In this document: piece by piece, positions 1 to 8,234 of the stretch
Layout: each line of letters opens with the position of its first letter
Position numbering within the stretch: the stretch's first letter is position 1
Origin: SHVO01 sp041905795
GTDB taxonomy: Bacteria > Pseudomonadota > Alphaproteobacteria > Rhodospirillales > Rhodospirillaceae
NCBI GenBank assembly: GCA_041905795.1
Contig: JAYRKL010000003.1
Coordinates: 62,001 to 126,000 of the forward strand
Length of the DNA: 64,000 nucleotides
Direction of reading: 5' to 3'
Position numbers and translations under genes: made by a program
Notes under the pieces: generated by a model
Database searches by the model: none
Seen by the model: the letters and a program-made list of their open reading frames with translations, nothing else
What the model was told of the DNA's origin: nothing

Positions 1-141
1 CGCTTCCTGCTGACTCGCCTCTACGACTGGGTCAACACGCCGGCCGGCGCCCTGGTGAAACCCAAGGACCCGCGCGAATACCTGCACAAGCTGATGTTCC
101 ACGCCAAAGTCTCGGGCATGGCTGAATATGGTTTGGCCTAG
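1..141 (+). CDS. thrB: Homoserine kinase, C-terminal end only (partial)
   Basis: The first 46 codons are the end of a protein that starts outside the window. The tail (LTRLYDWVNTPAGALVKPKD, then a region ending FHAKVSGMAEYGLA) matches the C-terminus of the bacterial type II (choline-kinase fold) homoserine kinase, which phosphorylates homoserine in threonine synthesis. thrC lies 2.7 kb away on the other strand, so the pathway genes are near each other but not in one operon. The stop TAG forms the left edge of a dispersed repeat. The assignment rests on this short tail only. Confidence 0.8.
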   Translation, partial: RFLLTRLYDWVNTPAGALVKPKDPREYLHKLMFHAKVSGMAEYGLA

Positions 142-244
142 AGCATTTTCCGATGAAGTGGATGCCGGTTCATCGCAGAAAATGCGACCAACCAAAAGAG
201 ATTAGAGCATGATTGCGATTCAATATGACCCGATCATGCTCTAG
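138..244 (+). repeat. Dispersed two-hairpin repeat, family 1, copy 1
   Basis: A 107-bp element runs from CTAG to CTAG, with ends CTAGAGCAT and ATGCTCTAG. It folds into two hairpins. The first has arms GCATTTTC/GAAAATGC with inner arms GATGAA/TTCATC. The second has arms AGAGCATGAT/ATCATGCTCT. Near-identical copies lie at 6067-6174 (reverse) and 55178-55285. The left TAG is the stop codon of thrB. There is no coding capacity. It may be a REP/MITE-like element that also acts as an mRNA 3'-end structure; the function is inferred. Confidence 0.9.
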
Positions 245-258
245 TGGGGCCTGAGCTG

Positions 259-699
259 ATGGATAAGGTCGATATTTTCACCGACGGCGCCTGCCTCGGG
301 AATCCCGGCCCGGGCGGCTGGGCGGCGCTGCTGCGCTGCAAGGGCAGCGAGAAGGAACTGGCCGGCGGCGAGAAGCTCACCACCAACAACCGCATGGAAC
401 TGCTGGCGGTGATCGAAGGCCTGAAATCCCTGAAGCGCGGCTGTGCCGTGGAAGTGTTCACCGACAGCCAGTACGTCCAGAAGGGCATCAGCGAATGGAT
501 CCATGGCTGGAAGAAACGCGGCTGGAAGACCGCCGATAAACAGCCGGTGAAGAACGCCGACCTGTGGCAGGCGCTGGACGCCGCCCGCACCGGCCACGAT
601 GTCGTCTGGACCTGGGTGCGTGGGCACGCCGGCCACACCGAGAACGAACGCGTCGATCAACTGGCGCGGGCAGAAGCGGAAAAATTCCGCGAAAGCTGA
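259..699 (+). CDS. rnhA: Ribonuclease HI
   Basis: This 146-aa protein has the usual length of RNase HI, which cuts the RNA strand of RNA-DNA hybrids (R-loops, Okazaki primers) in the cytoplasm. It opens DKVDIFTDGACLGNPGPGGW with the first catalytic Asp. Next come the Glu in NNRMELLAV, the Asp in FTDSQYV, the basic handle helix WIHGWKKRGWK, and the last Asp in NERVDQLA, so the DEDD set is complete. I place the start at ATG 259. An in-frame GTG at 244 lies on the edge of the upstream repeat and would add only MGPEL. Confidence 0.95.
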   Translation: MDKVDIFTDGACLGNPGPGGWAALLRCKGSEKELAGGEKLTTNNRMELLAVIEGLKSLKRGCAVEVFTDSQYVQKGISEWIHGWKKRGWKTADKQPVKNADLWQALDAARTGHDVVWTWVRGHAGHTENERVDQLARAEAEKFRES

Positions 700-850
700 G
701 CGTGCGAAAGCCGATCACAACGCCGCCACAATCCCGAAACACAATAATTCCTGAAGCGCGAAACCCGCAAATCGGGCACTATTCGGGCATCGCTTGTCTT
801 CGCAATCAGGGGGTCCCATCTGTAAGATGAAGGACGGAGACAAAGACCTC

Positions 851-1483
851 ATGGACCCGCAATTCATCAAAGCTGCCACGGGATTAAAAGAGGGCGGTTA
901 TGGGCCCGGTCCGTTGACCGGCACCCCCGGATCGTTGGCCGGCCAGTTCCTCATCGCCATGCCCAATATGGCCGACCCGCGCTTTGCGCGTTCGGTCATC
1001 TACCTCTGCGCCCACACCCCCGAGAACGCCATGGGCCTGGTGATCAACAAACCGCTTCAGGACCTGAAGTTCGCCGACGTGCTCGAGAATCTCAACATCA
1101 TTCCCACCGCCTCCACCTGCCAGGCGATCCATGTGCATCGCGGCGGCCCGGTGGAAACCCAGCGCGGCTTTGTGCTGCACTCCTGCGACTACAATCGCGA
1201 AGGCACCCTGGTCCTCAATGACCAGGTCGCCCTGTCCGCCACCACCGAGATCCTGAAGTCCATCGCCTGCGGCGCCGGCCCGCGCGCCAACCTGATGGCG
1301 CTGGGCTATTCCGGCTGGGGCCCCGGCCAGCTCGATATGGAAATCAAGCGCAATGCCTGGCTGAACGTGCCGGCCGATCCGGAGCTGCTGTTCTCGGGCG
1401 ACTTCAACACCAAGTGGGACCGCGCGCTGGCCAAACTCGGCGTCAACGCCGCGCTGCTGTCGCCGGTCGCGGGACACTGCTAG
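851..1483 (+). CDS. algH: YqgE/AlgH family protein (DUF179)
   Basis: A 210-aa protein of the conserved UPF0301/AlgH family. The hallmarks are GQFLIAMPNMADPRFARSVI near the N-terminus, GLVINKPL, HRGGPVETQRGFVLHS and the C-terminal GYSGWGPGQLDMEI. The biochemical role of the family is unsettled; in Pseudomonas it has been linked to alginate and regulatory phenotypes. I chose ATG 851, which has GGAG 11 bases upstream. An in-frame ATG at 827 is the alternative and would add eight residues. It converges on the M16 peptidase gene, with a long inverted repeat in the gap. Confidence 0.9.
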   Translation: MDPQFIKAATGLKEGGYGPGPLTGTPGSLAGQFLIAMPNMADPRFARSVIYLCAHTPENAMGLVINKPLQDLKFADVLENLNIIPTASTCQAIHVHRGGPVETQRGFVLHSCDYNREGTLVLNDQVALSATTEILKSIACGAGPRANLMALGYSGWGPGQLDMEIKRNAWLNVPADPELLFSGDFNTKWDRALAKLGVNAALLSPVAGHC

Positions 1484-1511
1484 CCCCCTACACAGTCCTA
1501 AAATAAGCCCC

Positions 1512-1617
1512 TGTCATTCTTGGCCGAAGGCCGAGAATCCAGGGGTTTTTCGTTTGTGGTTTTTAAAACCAAAGAAACAGACACCTCTGGAGTCTCGGCC
1601 TTTGGCCAAGAATGACA
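1512..1617. repeat. Long imperfect palindrome, family 2, copy A
   Basis: A 106-bp element has outer arms TGTCATTCTTG and CAAGAATGACA. Each arm carries a smaller hairpin of its own (GGCCGAAGGCC on the left, GGCCTTTGGCC on the right). Two related copies sit at 45716-45813 and 47471-47586. It fills the space between the convergent algH and M16 peptidase genes, where the folded RNA could end transcripts from both sides. The repeat family is seen directly; terminator use is inferred. Confidence 0.85.
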
Positions 1618-1630
1618 AAAAAGGTGTCTG

Positions 1631-2887
1631 CTACTGGAGCCGCGCCTTGATGGCGCTGAAGTCTTCCAGGGTCTTGAGGTTGCCCAGCGCCGCGAATGTG
1701 GGCGGCGTGCGGAATACGCGGCCCGCCGCGCGCGCGATGCCGGCGGCGTCCACCGCCTCCACCTTGGCGATGATCTCGGCGGCGTCCAGGGTGCGGCCGT
1801 AAATCATGAGTTGGCGGGCGCGTTGGGAACAGCGTGACGATGGGCTTTCCAGCGACATGAGCAACCCGGCCTTGGTCTGGGCGCGGGCGCGTTTGACCTC
1901 GTCGGCGGTGACGCCTTCGGTGATTTTTCTGATTTCCGCGCACAGCACCGGGATCAGTTGCGGCACGTCGTCGGCGCCGGTGCCCATGTAGATTTGCACC
2001 ACCCCGCAGTCGGAGAACGACTGGGTGCTGGAGAACACCGAATACACCAATCCTCTTTTCTCGCGGATTTCCTGGAACAGGCGCGAGGACATGCCTTCGC
2101 CGAGAATGGTCGAGAGCGCGCCGAGGTTATAGAAATCCTCGTCGTTGAACGCGAGGCCGCCGAAGCCGAGCACCAGGTGGGCCTGCTCCAGGTCGCGTTC
2201 CTGGCGGAAGTCGCCGCCGCTATAGGTAGCGCGGCTTTCGCTGACGGCCGCGCGCCGCGGCAGCGCGGCGAAGGCCCGCTCCACCAGCTTCACGAAGGCG
2301 TCATGATCCACCGCGCCGGCGGCGGACACGACCATGGTGTCGGCGGCGTAGTGAACGGCCAGATATTTCTTCAGGCGTTCCGGGGTGATGGAGCGCACGA
2401 TCTTTTCCTTGCCCAGCACCGGCCAGCCCATGGGCTGGTTCTTGAAGGCGGTGGCCTGGAAATGGTCGAAAATGATGTCGTCCGGCGTGTCGTCGACCTG
2501 GTAGATCTCCTGCACCACCACATGCTGTTCCTTGGCCAGCTCACCGGCGTCCATGGCCGGGTTGAGCAGGATGTCGGAGATGATGTCGACGGCCAGGCCG
2601 AGGTCCTCTTTCAGCACCTTGGCGTAATAGGCGGTGTGGTCGCGGCTGGTGTAGGCGTTGAGGTGGCCGCCGACGTTATCCATCTCCTCGGCGATCATCT
2701 GCGCGCTGCGCCGGGCGGTGCCCTTGAAGGCCATGTGTTCCAGAAGATGCGAGATGCCGTTGACGTCGGCGGTCTCATGCCGCGTGCCGGCCGCCACCCA
2801 GGCGCCGACGGCGACGGTTTCAACCGACTCCATGCGGTCGGTGACGACGCGCAGGCCGCTGGGCAAGGTGGTGACTTGAACGGACAT
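1631..2887 (-). CDS. M16 family zinc peptidase (processing-peptidase-like)
   Basis: A 418-aa insulinase-superfamily peptidase. The inverted zinc motif HLLEH, in ISHLLEHMAFKGT near residues 46-58, supplies two His ligands and the catalytic Glu. The downstream Glu lies in the region around YYAKVLKEDLGLAVDIISD. The second, M16_C half follows from about residue 170. The length fits the single-module bacterial relatives of mitochondrial processing peptidase beta. No signal peptide is seen, so it is probably cytoplasmic. The start overlaps the thrC stop by one base (TGATG), which indicates translational coupling in a thrC-M16 operon, an arrangement common in Alphaproteobacteria. Confidence 0.93.
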   Translation of the reverse strand: MSVQVTTLPSGLRVVTDRMESVETVAVGAWVAAGTRHETADVNGISHLLEHMAFKGTARRSAQMIAEEMDNVGGHLNAYTSRDHTAYYAKVLKEDLGLAVDIISDILLNPAMDAGELAKEQHVVVQEIYQVDDTPDDIIFDHFQATAFKNQPMGWPVLGKEKIVRSITPERLKKYLAVHYAADTMVVSAAGAVDHDAFVKLVERAFAALPRRAAVSESRATYSGGDFRQERDLEQAHLVLGFGGLAFNDEDFYNLGALSTILGEGMSSRLFQEIREKRGLVYSVFSSTQSFSDCGVVQIYMGTGADDVPQLIPVLCAEIRKITEGVTADEVKRARAQTKAGLLMSLESPSSRCSQRARQLMIYGRTLDAAEIIAKVEAVDAAGIARAAGRVFRTPPTFAALGNLKTLEDFSAIKARLQ

Positions 2888-4281
2888 CAGCGGATAACTT
2901 TATCTTTCAGAAAGCGCTTCACCTGATCCAGGTCGTTGGGCAGCTTTGTGAAGCGTTCGGGCAGGTCGAACAGGTTGGCCAATGCCGGCGGCAGCGCCGG
3001 GCGCCGGCCGGTGGCCTTTTCCACCGCGTCGGGGAACTTGGCCGGATGGGCAGTGGCGAGTGCGATGCGCGGCACATCGCGCGGGATCCCGGCGGCGCGC
3101 ATGGCCGACACACCCACGGCGGTGTGCGGATCGATCAGTTCGCCGGTGGCGCGAAACACATCGCCGATGACCTTCAATGTGCCGGCGTCATCGAGCCGGC
3201 GGCCGGTGAACAGGGCGGTCATGGCGTGGTGATGTTTCGCGTCCACCGTATAGCTGCCGCTCTGCTTGAACTGGGCCATGGAGCGTTCCACGGCGCCGGC
3301 GTCGCGGCCGCCCATGTCGAACAGCAGCCGTTCGAAGTTGCTTGAGATTTGGATGTCCATCGAGGGGCTCAGGGACGGCTCCACGCCCGCCGCGGTCATG
3401 GCGCCGGTCTCGAAATAGCGCGTCAGGATGTCGTTGCGGTTGGAGCCGACCACGAACTTGGCGACCGGCAGGCCCATGCGGCTGGCCACATAGCCCGCGA
3501 ACACGTTGCCGAAGTTGCCGGTGGGCACCACGAAGGCGACGCCGCGGTCGGGCGCGCCGAGGTGGATGGCGGCCCAGAAGTAATAGACCACCTGGGCCAT
3601 GATGCGCGCCCAGTTGATGGAGTTCACCGCCGAGAGGTTGGCCTGGTCGCGGAAACCGGCGTCGGCGAACAGCGCCTTGACGATGTCCTGGCAGTCGTCG
3701 AAGGTGCCTTCGAGCGCCACGTTATGGACATTGGGCGCATCCACCGTGGTCATCTGCCGGCGCTGCACATCGGAGGTGCGCCCGGCCGGATGGAGGATGC
3801 AGATCTCCACACCTTTACGTCCGCGCGTCGCCTCGATGGCGGCCGAGCCGGTGTCGCCCGAAGTGGCGCCGACGATGGTGATGTGGGTCCCGCGCACCGC
3901 CAGCAGACGCTCGAACATCAGGCCGACCACCTGGAGCGCGTAGTCCTTGAAGGCCAGCGTCGGCCCTGAGAACAGCTCCATGATCCATTCGTTGGGGCCG
4001 AGCTGGCGCAACGGCGCCACCGCCGGGTGGCTGAAGCGGCCATAGGCCTCGCGGCAGATGGCGGAGAGATGCGGGGCCAGCACGCTGCCCTGCATGAACG
4101 GCGCCATGATGCGTTCGGCGAGGCCGGCATAGTCCAGGCCCGCCAGGGCCTTGATCTCCGCCGGAGAGAATCGGGGCCAGGCCGCCGGCAGATAGAGGCC
4201 GCCGTCGGCGGCGAGTCCCGCCAGCAACACGTCGTCAAAGCCAAGGTCAGGCGCGCGGCCTCGGGTACTCACATAGCGCAC
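2887..4281 (-). CDS. thrC: Threonine synthase
   Basis: A 464-aa PLP enzyme that converts O-phosphohomoserine to threonine. It opens VRYVSTRGRAPDLGFDDVLL, the typical start of the long bacterial form. The PLP lysine lies in GPTLAFKDYALQ and the phosphate-binding loop in GATSGDTGSAA. Substrate-site segments HPAGRTSDVQRRQM and NSINWARIMAQ are present. The open frame extends upstream to 4398, but I choose GTG 4281 because family proteins begin with M-R-Y-V-S-T-R and an AGGA lies about 12 bases before it. It is followed at once by the M16 peptidase gene. Confidence 0.95.
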   Translation of the reverse strand: MRYVSTRGRAPDLGFDDVLLAGLAADGGLYLPAAWPRFSPAEIKALAGLDYAGLAERIMAPFMQGSVLAPHLSAICREAYGRFSHPAVAPLRQLGPNEWIMELFSGPTLAFKDYALQVVGLMFERLLAVRGTHITIVGATSGDTGSAAIEATRGRKGVEICILHPAGRTSDVQRRQMTTVDAPNVHNVALEGTFDDCQDIVKALFADAGFRDQANLSAVNSINWARIMAQVVYYFWAAIHLGAPDRGVAFVVPTGNFGNVFAGYVASRMGLPVAKFVVGSNRNDILTRYFETGAMTAAGVEPSLSPSMDIQISSNFERLLFDMGGRDAGAVERSMAQFKQSGSYTVDAKHHHAMTALFTGRRLDDAGTLKVIGDVFRATGELIDPHTAVGVSAMRAAGIPRDVPRIALATAHPAKFPDAVEKATGRRPALPPALANLFDLPERFTKLPNDLDQVKRFLKDKVIR

Positions 4282-4448
4282 GGTCGGATTCAGTCCTGCA
4301 GTCGCGGTTGGAAGGCGGCGGATACTAAAGGCCCAAGAAAACCCCGGCAACTCAAGGGTTTCGCATCTGGGCCCGGACGGATTTACACACGATTTCAAAG
4401 CCTTCGCAGCGCACCGCCGCAGCCGGGCGGCGAACGCCGGCCGGGTCT

Positions 4449-5057
4449 TCAGCCGGGGGATTTAGGCAATCCGGCGAGATCGCCCAGCACCTGGGCGATG
4501 AGCTTGTCCAGGCCCGCGGTGAACGCCTGCACCGCGGCGTCGACCGTCGCACCGGTGACGGGCTCGCTGATCCTATAGGTCTTGACGATCAGTTCCCGGT
4601 TATCGGCGATCCGGCGCAAGGCGATGTCGATGGCAATCGCCGCCGACGGTCCGCCGGCCTGGGGCAGCACGTGCTCCCACTCGCGGATGTCGCCCAGCAG
4701 TTCGTAATCCCGGTTCTGGCGCATCTCGGGCGAGGCCACCGCCGTGAACGCGTTCGCGGCGCGGAAGGCGTCGATGAACGCGCGTTGCGCCATCATCGAC
4801 GCCGGCTCGATCCAGGCGTGATAATGGTACTGGGCCAGTTCGCGCGCGCTTTCGCGGTAGAGCACGGCGCGCTCATTGACGATGCCTTGGGCGCGGAGCG
4901 GCGGGATCTCGACCGTCCCCTTGATGGGCCCGCCGGCCAGCGGCTGCGGCGCCGCGGGCGCGCCCAGGCGATAGAAGGTGTCGCGCGGCACGGGGCCCGA
5001 GGAACAGGCGGACAGCGCCAGGGCGCCCCCCACGAACCAGCGGCGGGACAGGCTCAT
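4449..5057 (-). CDS. ABC-type transport auxiliary lipoprotein (PqiC-like)
   Basis: A 202-aa lipoprotein with an N-terminal signal and lipobox (ALALSACSS, Cys about residue 18). The domain resembles the ABC_trans_aux/PqiC family: TFYRLGAP near the start, a middle segment on an exposed subunit (YRESARELAQYHYHAWIEP), and a C-terminal region ending in an amphipathic helix. Such lipoproteins sit in the outer membrane and partner with MCE proteins. The start overlaps the stop of the upstream MCE gene by four bases, so this is the last gene of the lipid-transport operon. Confidence 0.85.
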   Translation of the reverse strand: MSLSRRWFVGGALALSACSSGPVPRDTFYRLGAPAAPQPLAGGPIKGTVEIPPLRAQGIVNERAVLYRESARELAQYHYHAWIEPASMMAQRAFIDAFRAANAFTAVASPEMRQNRDYELLGDIREWEHVLPQAGGPSAAIAIDIALRRIADNRELIVKTYRISEPVTGATVDAAVQAFTAGLDKLIAQVLGDLAGLPKSPG

Positions 5058-6016
5058 TTGCCGCCTCCGGTCTTGGGCTTCACCGGGTCTTCAGGGGTGG
5101 CGCCGCCCAGGAGCAGGCCGGGGTTCTCGCGGATCGTGCGGCTGAATTCGGCCATGTTGCGGGCGGTGGCGGCGGCGTTGTGGGAGATGTCGTCGACGTA
5201 ACGGGCGATCGTGTCGGTGGTGTAGCGGAAGTTGCGCACGGCTTCGTCGACATTGCCGCTGTTGGTGTCGACCACTTTGTTGACCCGCTGCACCGACTCG
5301 TTCAGCAGCCTGCGGGTCTCGTCCAGGCCCTTGGACAGATCGTTCAGGTTGGCGGTGGTCTGGTCGATATTGGCGACAATGGCATCCATATGCTGGACGT
5401 TCTCGGGCTTGAGCAGGCCTTTCTCGATCACCGACGCCGAGCGCTCGACGCTGCCCGAGAGCTTTCCGAGGTTGCTCATGATCGTCGGCAGGTTCTCGGC
5501 CGTGGAGGTCGACAGATGTTGGACCAGGACGTTGATGTTGTCGATCAGCGGCTTGATGGAATTGCTCGACAGATCGCCGAACTCCGCGCCGATGTCGGCG
5601 AGGGTGGCGAACAGGTTGCCCGGCTCCTGCCCCTTGATCTCGGCGCCGGGCGGCAGGAGCGTGTCCGCCTTGCCGCTCTTGATGTCGATGGCCACCGCCG
5701 ACAGCAGGCCGGAGACGATGGCGCGGGCGATGCTGTCGGAGGGGATTTTCCAGCCCTGCTTGACCTCAAGGTTCACCTTGAAGGAGAGCTGGCGGCCCTG
5801 CTGGACCGGCACGATGCTCTCCACATGGCCGACCTGATAGCCCTCGTAGAACACGATGGTGCCGTACTTGAGGCCGCCGACGTTGCTATAGACGGTGAAA
5901 TACGAATCGGTGGCGCCGCTGCGGCCGGCCAGCACGCTGACCACCACCACGAAGGCGACGAGCATGGCGGCGACAAAGGCGCCCACCACCACGTAATTTA
6001 TGCGGCTATCCTGCAT
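5054..6016 (-). CDS. mlaD: MCE-domain substrate-binding protein of a lipid ABC transporter (MlaD-like)
   Basis: A 320-aa protein with one N-terminal membrane helix (INYVVVGAFVAAMLVAFVVV) and an MCE domain around residues 38-115 (YFTVYSNVGGLKYGTIVFYE, GLLSAVAIDIKSG). A long helical tail from about residue 145 to 290 resembles needle-type MCE proteins more than the short E. coli MlaD. It should form a periplasmic hexamer that carries phospholipid between MlaEF and the partner lipoprotein. It is separated from mlaF by a family 1 repeat, the only large gap in the operon, and overlaps the lipoprotein gene by four bases. Confidence 0.9.
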   Translation of the reverse strand: MQDSRINYVVVGAFVAAMLVAFVVVVSVLAGRSGATDSYFTVYSNVGGLKYGTIVFYEGYQVGHVESIVPVQQGRQLSFKVNLEVKQGWKIPSDSIARAIVSGLLSAVAIDIKSGKADTLLPPGAEIKGQEPGNLFATLADIGAEFGDLSSNSIKPLIDNINVLVQHLSTSTAENLPTIMSNLGKLSGSVERSASVIEKGLLKPENVQHMDAIVANIDQTTANLNDLSKGLDETRRLLNESVQRVNKVVDTNSGNVDEAVRNFRYTTDTIARYVDDISHNAAATARNMAEFSRTIRENPGLLLGGATPEDPVKPKTGGGK

Positions 6017-6066
6017 AACCCCGACCCGGTTCCCCGCTCATGATTACAGCGATTCCCGATCCCGTA

Positions 6067-6174
6067 CCAGAGCATGATCGAGTCGTGTTGAATCGCGATC
6101 ATGCTCTAATCTTTTTTGGTTTGGTCGCATTTTCTGCGATGAACCGGCATCCGCTTCATCGGAAAATGCTCTAG
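6067..6174 (-). repeat. Dispersed two-hairpin repeat, family 1, copy 2 (inside an operon)
   Basis: A 108-bp copy in reverse orientation, with the same two hairpins as copy 1. Its left end, read on the minus strand, is the CTAG that supplies the TAG stop codon of mlaF. The far end is CTGG instead of CTAG. It lies between mlaF and mlaD, which are otherwise an operon, so the hairpins would sit inside the polycistronic mRNA. Confidence 0.9.
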
Positions 6175-7010
6175 CTCGCCGCCGCCGTCAGGCGCTTTAA
6201 ATACTCATCGGGGTCGAGGATTTCCTCCTCCGTTCGCCGGTTGAGAAGATTCTGGATGCGCTCGTTGGAACTGGCCCGCACCTCGTCGACCGTGCCGACC
6301 ATGAGGATATGGCCGCGGTCGAGGACGCAGATCCGGTCGGCGATGCGGAAGGCGCTCTCGAGTTCGTGGGTGACCACCACGATCGACATGCCCATGGCGT
6401 CGCGGAGCGAGAGGATCAGGTCGTCGATGGCCGAGGCGACGATGGGATCGAGGCCGGCGGAGGGCTCGTCGCAGAACAGGATGCGGGGGTCCATGACGAT
6501 GGCCCGGGCGAAGGCGGCGCGTTTGATCATGCCGCCCGAGAGTTCCGACGGCATCAGGTTCTCGAATCCGGCGAGGTTGACCACCTGCATCTTGAGGCGG
6601 GCCATGATCCGCATGGTATTGAGGTCAAGCTGGGTATGTTCGCGCAAGGGGAGCAGGATGTTCTCCAGCACGTTGAGCGAGCTGAATAACGCGCCGCCCT
6701 GGAACGCCACGCCGATCTTCTGGCGGAGCTGGGTACGCTCGACATCCGAGATCGCCCACAGGTCCTGGCCCAGTATCCGAATGGCGCCCGAGGTCGGCCG
6801 CAACAGGCCGAGCAGCGCGTTCAGCAGCGTGCTCTTGCCCGAACCGGAACCGCCCATGATCACCATGATCTCGCCTTCCCGCACCTCGACATTGACGCTG
6901 TGCAGTATCTTGCGCGTGCCGTAATGGGTGACGAGATCGTGGATCTCGATCACATTGGGCGCGCCGGAGAGGTCGGGGCGCTGATAGGGAGTTTCGGCGG
7001 CGCGGCTCAT
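6171..7010 (-). CDS. mlaF: Lipid ABC transporter ATP-binding protein (MlaF-like)
   Basis: A 279-aa ABC ATPase with Walker A GGSGSGKST, Q-loop AFQGGALFSSL, signature LSGGM, Walker B RILFCDEPSAGLDP and the switch His in VVVTHELESA. The LSGGM signature and FQGGALF Q-loop are typical of the MlaF branch. It energises MlaE-dependent phospholipid transport at the inner membrane. It starts four bases after mlaE ends. The last codons (TAAAS) run straight into a dispersed repeat whose first bases form the stop codon. Confidence 0.93.
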   Translation of the reverse strand: MSRAAETPYQRPDLSGAPNVIEIHDLVTHYGTRKILHSVNVEVREGEIMVIMGGSGSGKSTLLNALLGLLRPTSGAIRILGQDLWAISDVERTQLRQKIGVAFQGGALFSSLNVLENILLPLREHTQLDLNTMRIMARLKMQVVNLAGFENLMPSELSGGMIKRAAFARAIVMDPRILFCDEPSAGLDPIVASAIDDLILSLRDAMGMSIVVVTHELESAFRIADRICVLDRGHILMVGTVDEVRASSNERIQNLLNRRTEEEILDPDEYLKRLTAAAS

Positions 7011-7014
7011 GGCG

Positions 7015-7863
7015 TCACCGGGTCGTGACGTAGGCGAAGACCATGTCGGTCACGATGATGGCGCTGATGGACAGCACCACCGACCGCGTGGTCATGCGCC
7101 CCACGCCTTCCGCGCCGCCGGAAACGCTGGCGCCGTTGATGACGCCGACGAGCGTGATCAGGATCGAGAACAACCCGGCCTTCGACAGGCCGTGCAGGAC
7201 ATCATCCACTTTCACGGTTTCGGTCAGCCGCTGCACATAGGCGGAGAAGGTGATCCCAAGGTCCACGGTCACATACCAGCCGGCGCCCGCCAGCATCACC
7301 AGGTCGGCCCAGAACGCCAGCAGCGGCACCATCACGAACATGGCGATCAGCGCCGGCGCGACGATGAAGCGCACCGGATTGATGCCCATGACGGTGAGCG
7401 CGTCGATTTCCTGGCTGATGCGCATGGTGCCGATGCGCGCCGCCAGCGACGAGCCGGTGCGCCCGGAAATCAGGATGCCGGTGATCAGCGGCCCGAACTC
7501 GCGCACCACCGACAAGCCCAGGCCGACGGTGACCTGGTCCTCGGCGCCGAACACGCGCAGGGCGTAGATCCCCTGAATCGCCAGCATGATGCCGATGGTG
7601 ATGGACATCATGGTGACGATCGGCAGCGCCTCGATGCCTACTTCCATGCAGCGGGCGAAGGTGGCGCCGATGCGCACCGGCTGCGCGCGGCCGCGGCCCA
7701 TGAAGATCCAGAACAGGCTTTGCCCGAACAGCACCGCGCCCAGACCCATTTCGGCGATGCCGGCGACGGCCTTTTTCCCGAGAACGGTCAGGAACGCGGA
7801 GAGTCTGGCTGAAAGACCGCCAACGACCGAAGTGTCGCCGCCTTGGGTGGGGGCTTCGGCCAT
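7015..7863 (-). CDS. mlaE: Lipid ABC transporter permease (MlaE-like)
   Basis: A 282-aa membrane protein of the MlaE/YrbE permease family, with about five or six hydrophobic segments. Family hallmarks include VREFGPLITGILISGRTGSS and the segment around ISQEIDALTVMGINPVRF. It forms the membrane core of the MCE lipid transporter. It starts 11 bases after the STAS gene ends and ends four bases before mlaF, so these genes are cotranscribed. Confidence 0.93.
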   Translation of the reverse strand: MAEAPTQGGDTSVVGGLSARLSAFLTVLGKKAVAGIAEMGLGAVLFGQSLFWIFMGRGRAQPVRIGATFARCMEVGIEALPIVTMMSITIGIMLAIQGIYALRVFGAEDQVTVGLGLSVVREFGPLITGILISGRTGSSLAARIGTMRISQEIDALTVMGINPVRFIVAPALIAMFVMVPLLAFWADLVMLAGAGWYVTVDLGITFSAYVQRLTETVKVDDVLHGLSKAGLFSILITLVGVINGASVSGGAEGVGRMTTRSVVLSISAIIVTDMVFAYVTTR

Positions 7864-7874
7864 GGCTGGACGTC

Positions 7875-8207
7875 TCAGCTTTGCGCGGCGACAGCCGCTT
7901 CGACGGACGGATGGATGGTGAACACCTTGTCCAGGCGGGCGAGCGAGAGCACCCGCATGGCCGCCGAGGACACGCTGGCCAGCGAGAACGACGCGCCCTT
8001 CTTGCGGCTGACCTGAAACGCTTCGACCAGCGACGCCACACCCGATGAATCGATGTAGTTCACGGCCGACAGATCGACCACGACCTTGGTGTTGCCTTCG
8101 AGGCTTTCGAGCAGCTTCTGGCGCACCACCGGCGAGGTCTGCAGATCGACGTCGCCGTTGAGCGACACCACCGCCGCCCCGTTCATATTGCGAATCTCGT
8201 AGCTCAT
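7875..8207 (-). CDS. STAS-domain protein (anti-anti-sigma / MlaB-like)
   Basis: A 110-aa single STAS domain. The phosphorylation loop reads NYIDSSGVASL, so a Ser (residue 55) stands where SpoIIAA/RsbV are phosphorylated. Two readings are possible. It may be MlaB, the STAS subunit that binds MlaF; the position just before mlaE supports this. Or it may be an RsbV-type antagonist controlled by the phosphatase/kinase encoded immediately upstream. Both could be true of one protein. It sits 27 bases after the switch-protein gene and 11 bases before mlaE. Confidence 0.85.
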   Translation of the reverse strand: MSYEIRNMNGAAVVSLNGDVDLQTSPVVRQKLLESLEGNTKVVVDLSAVNYIDSSGVASLVEAFQVSRKKGASFSLASVSSAAMRVLSLARLDKVFTIHPSVEAAVAAQS

Positions 8208-8234
8208 TTTCTAAATCTTATGCTTCACCAGGGC

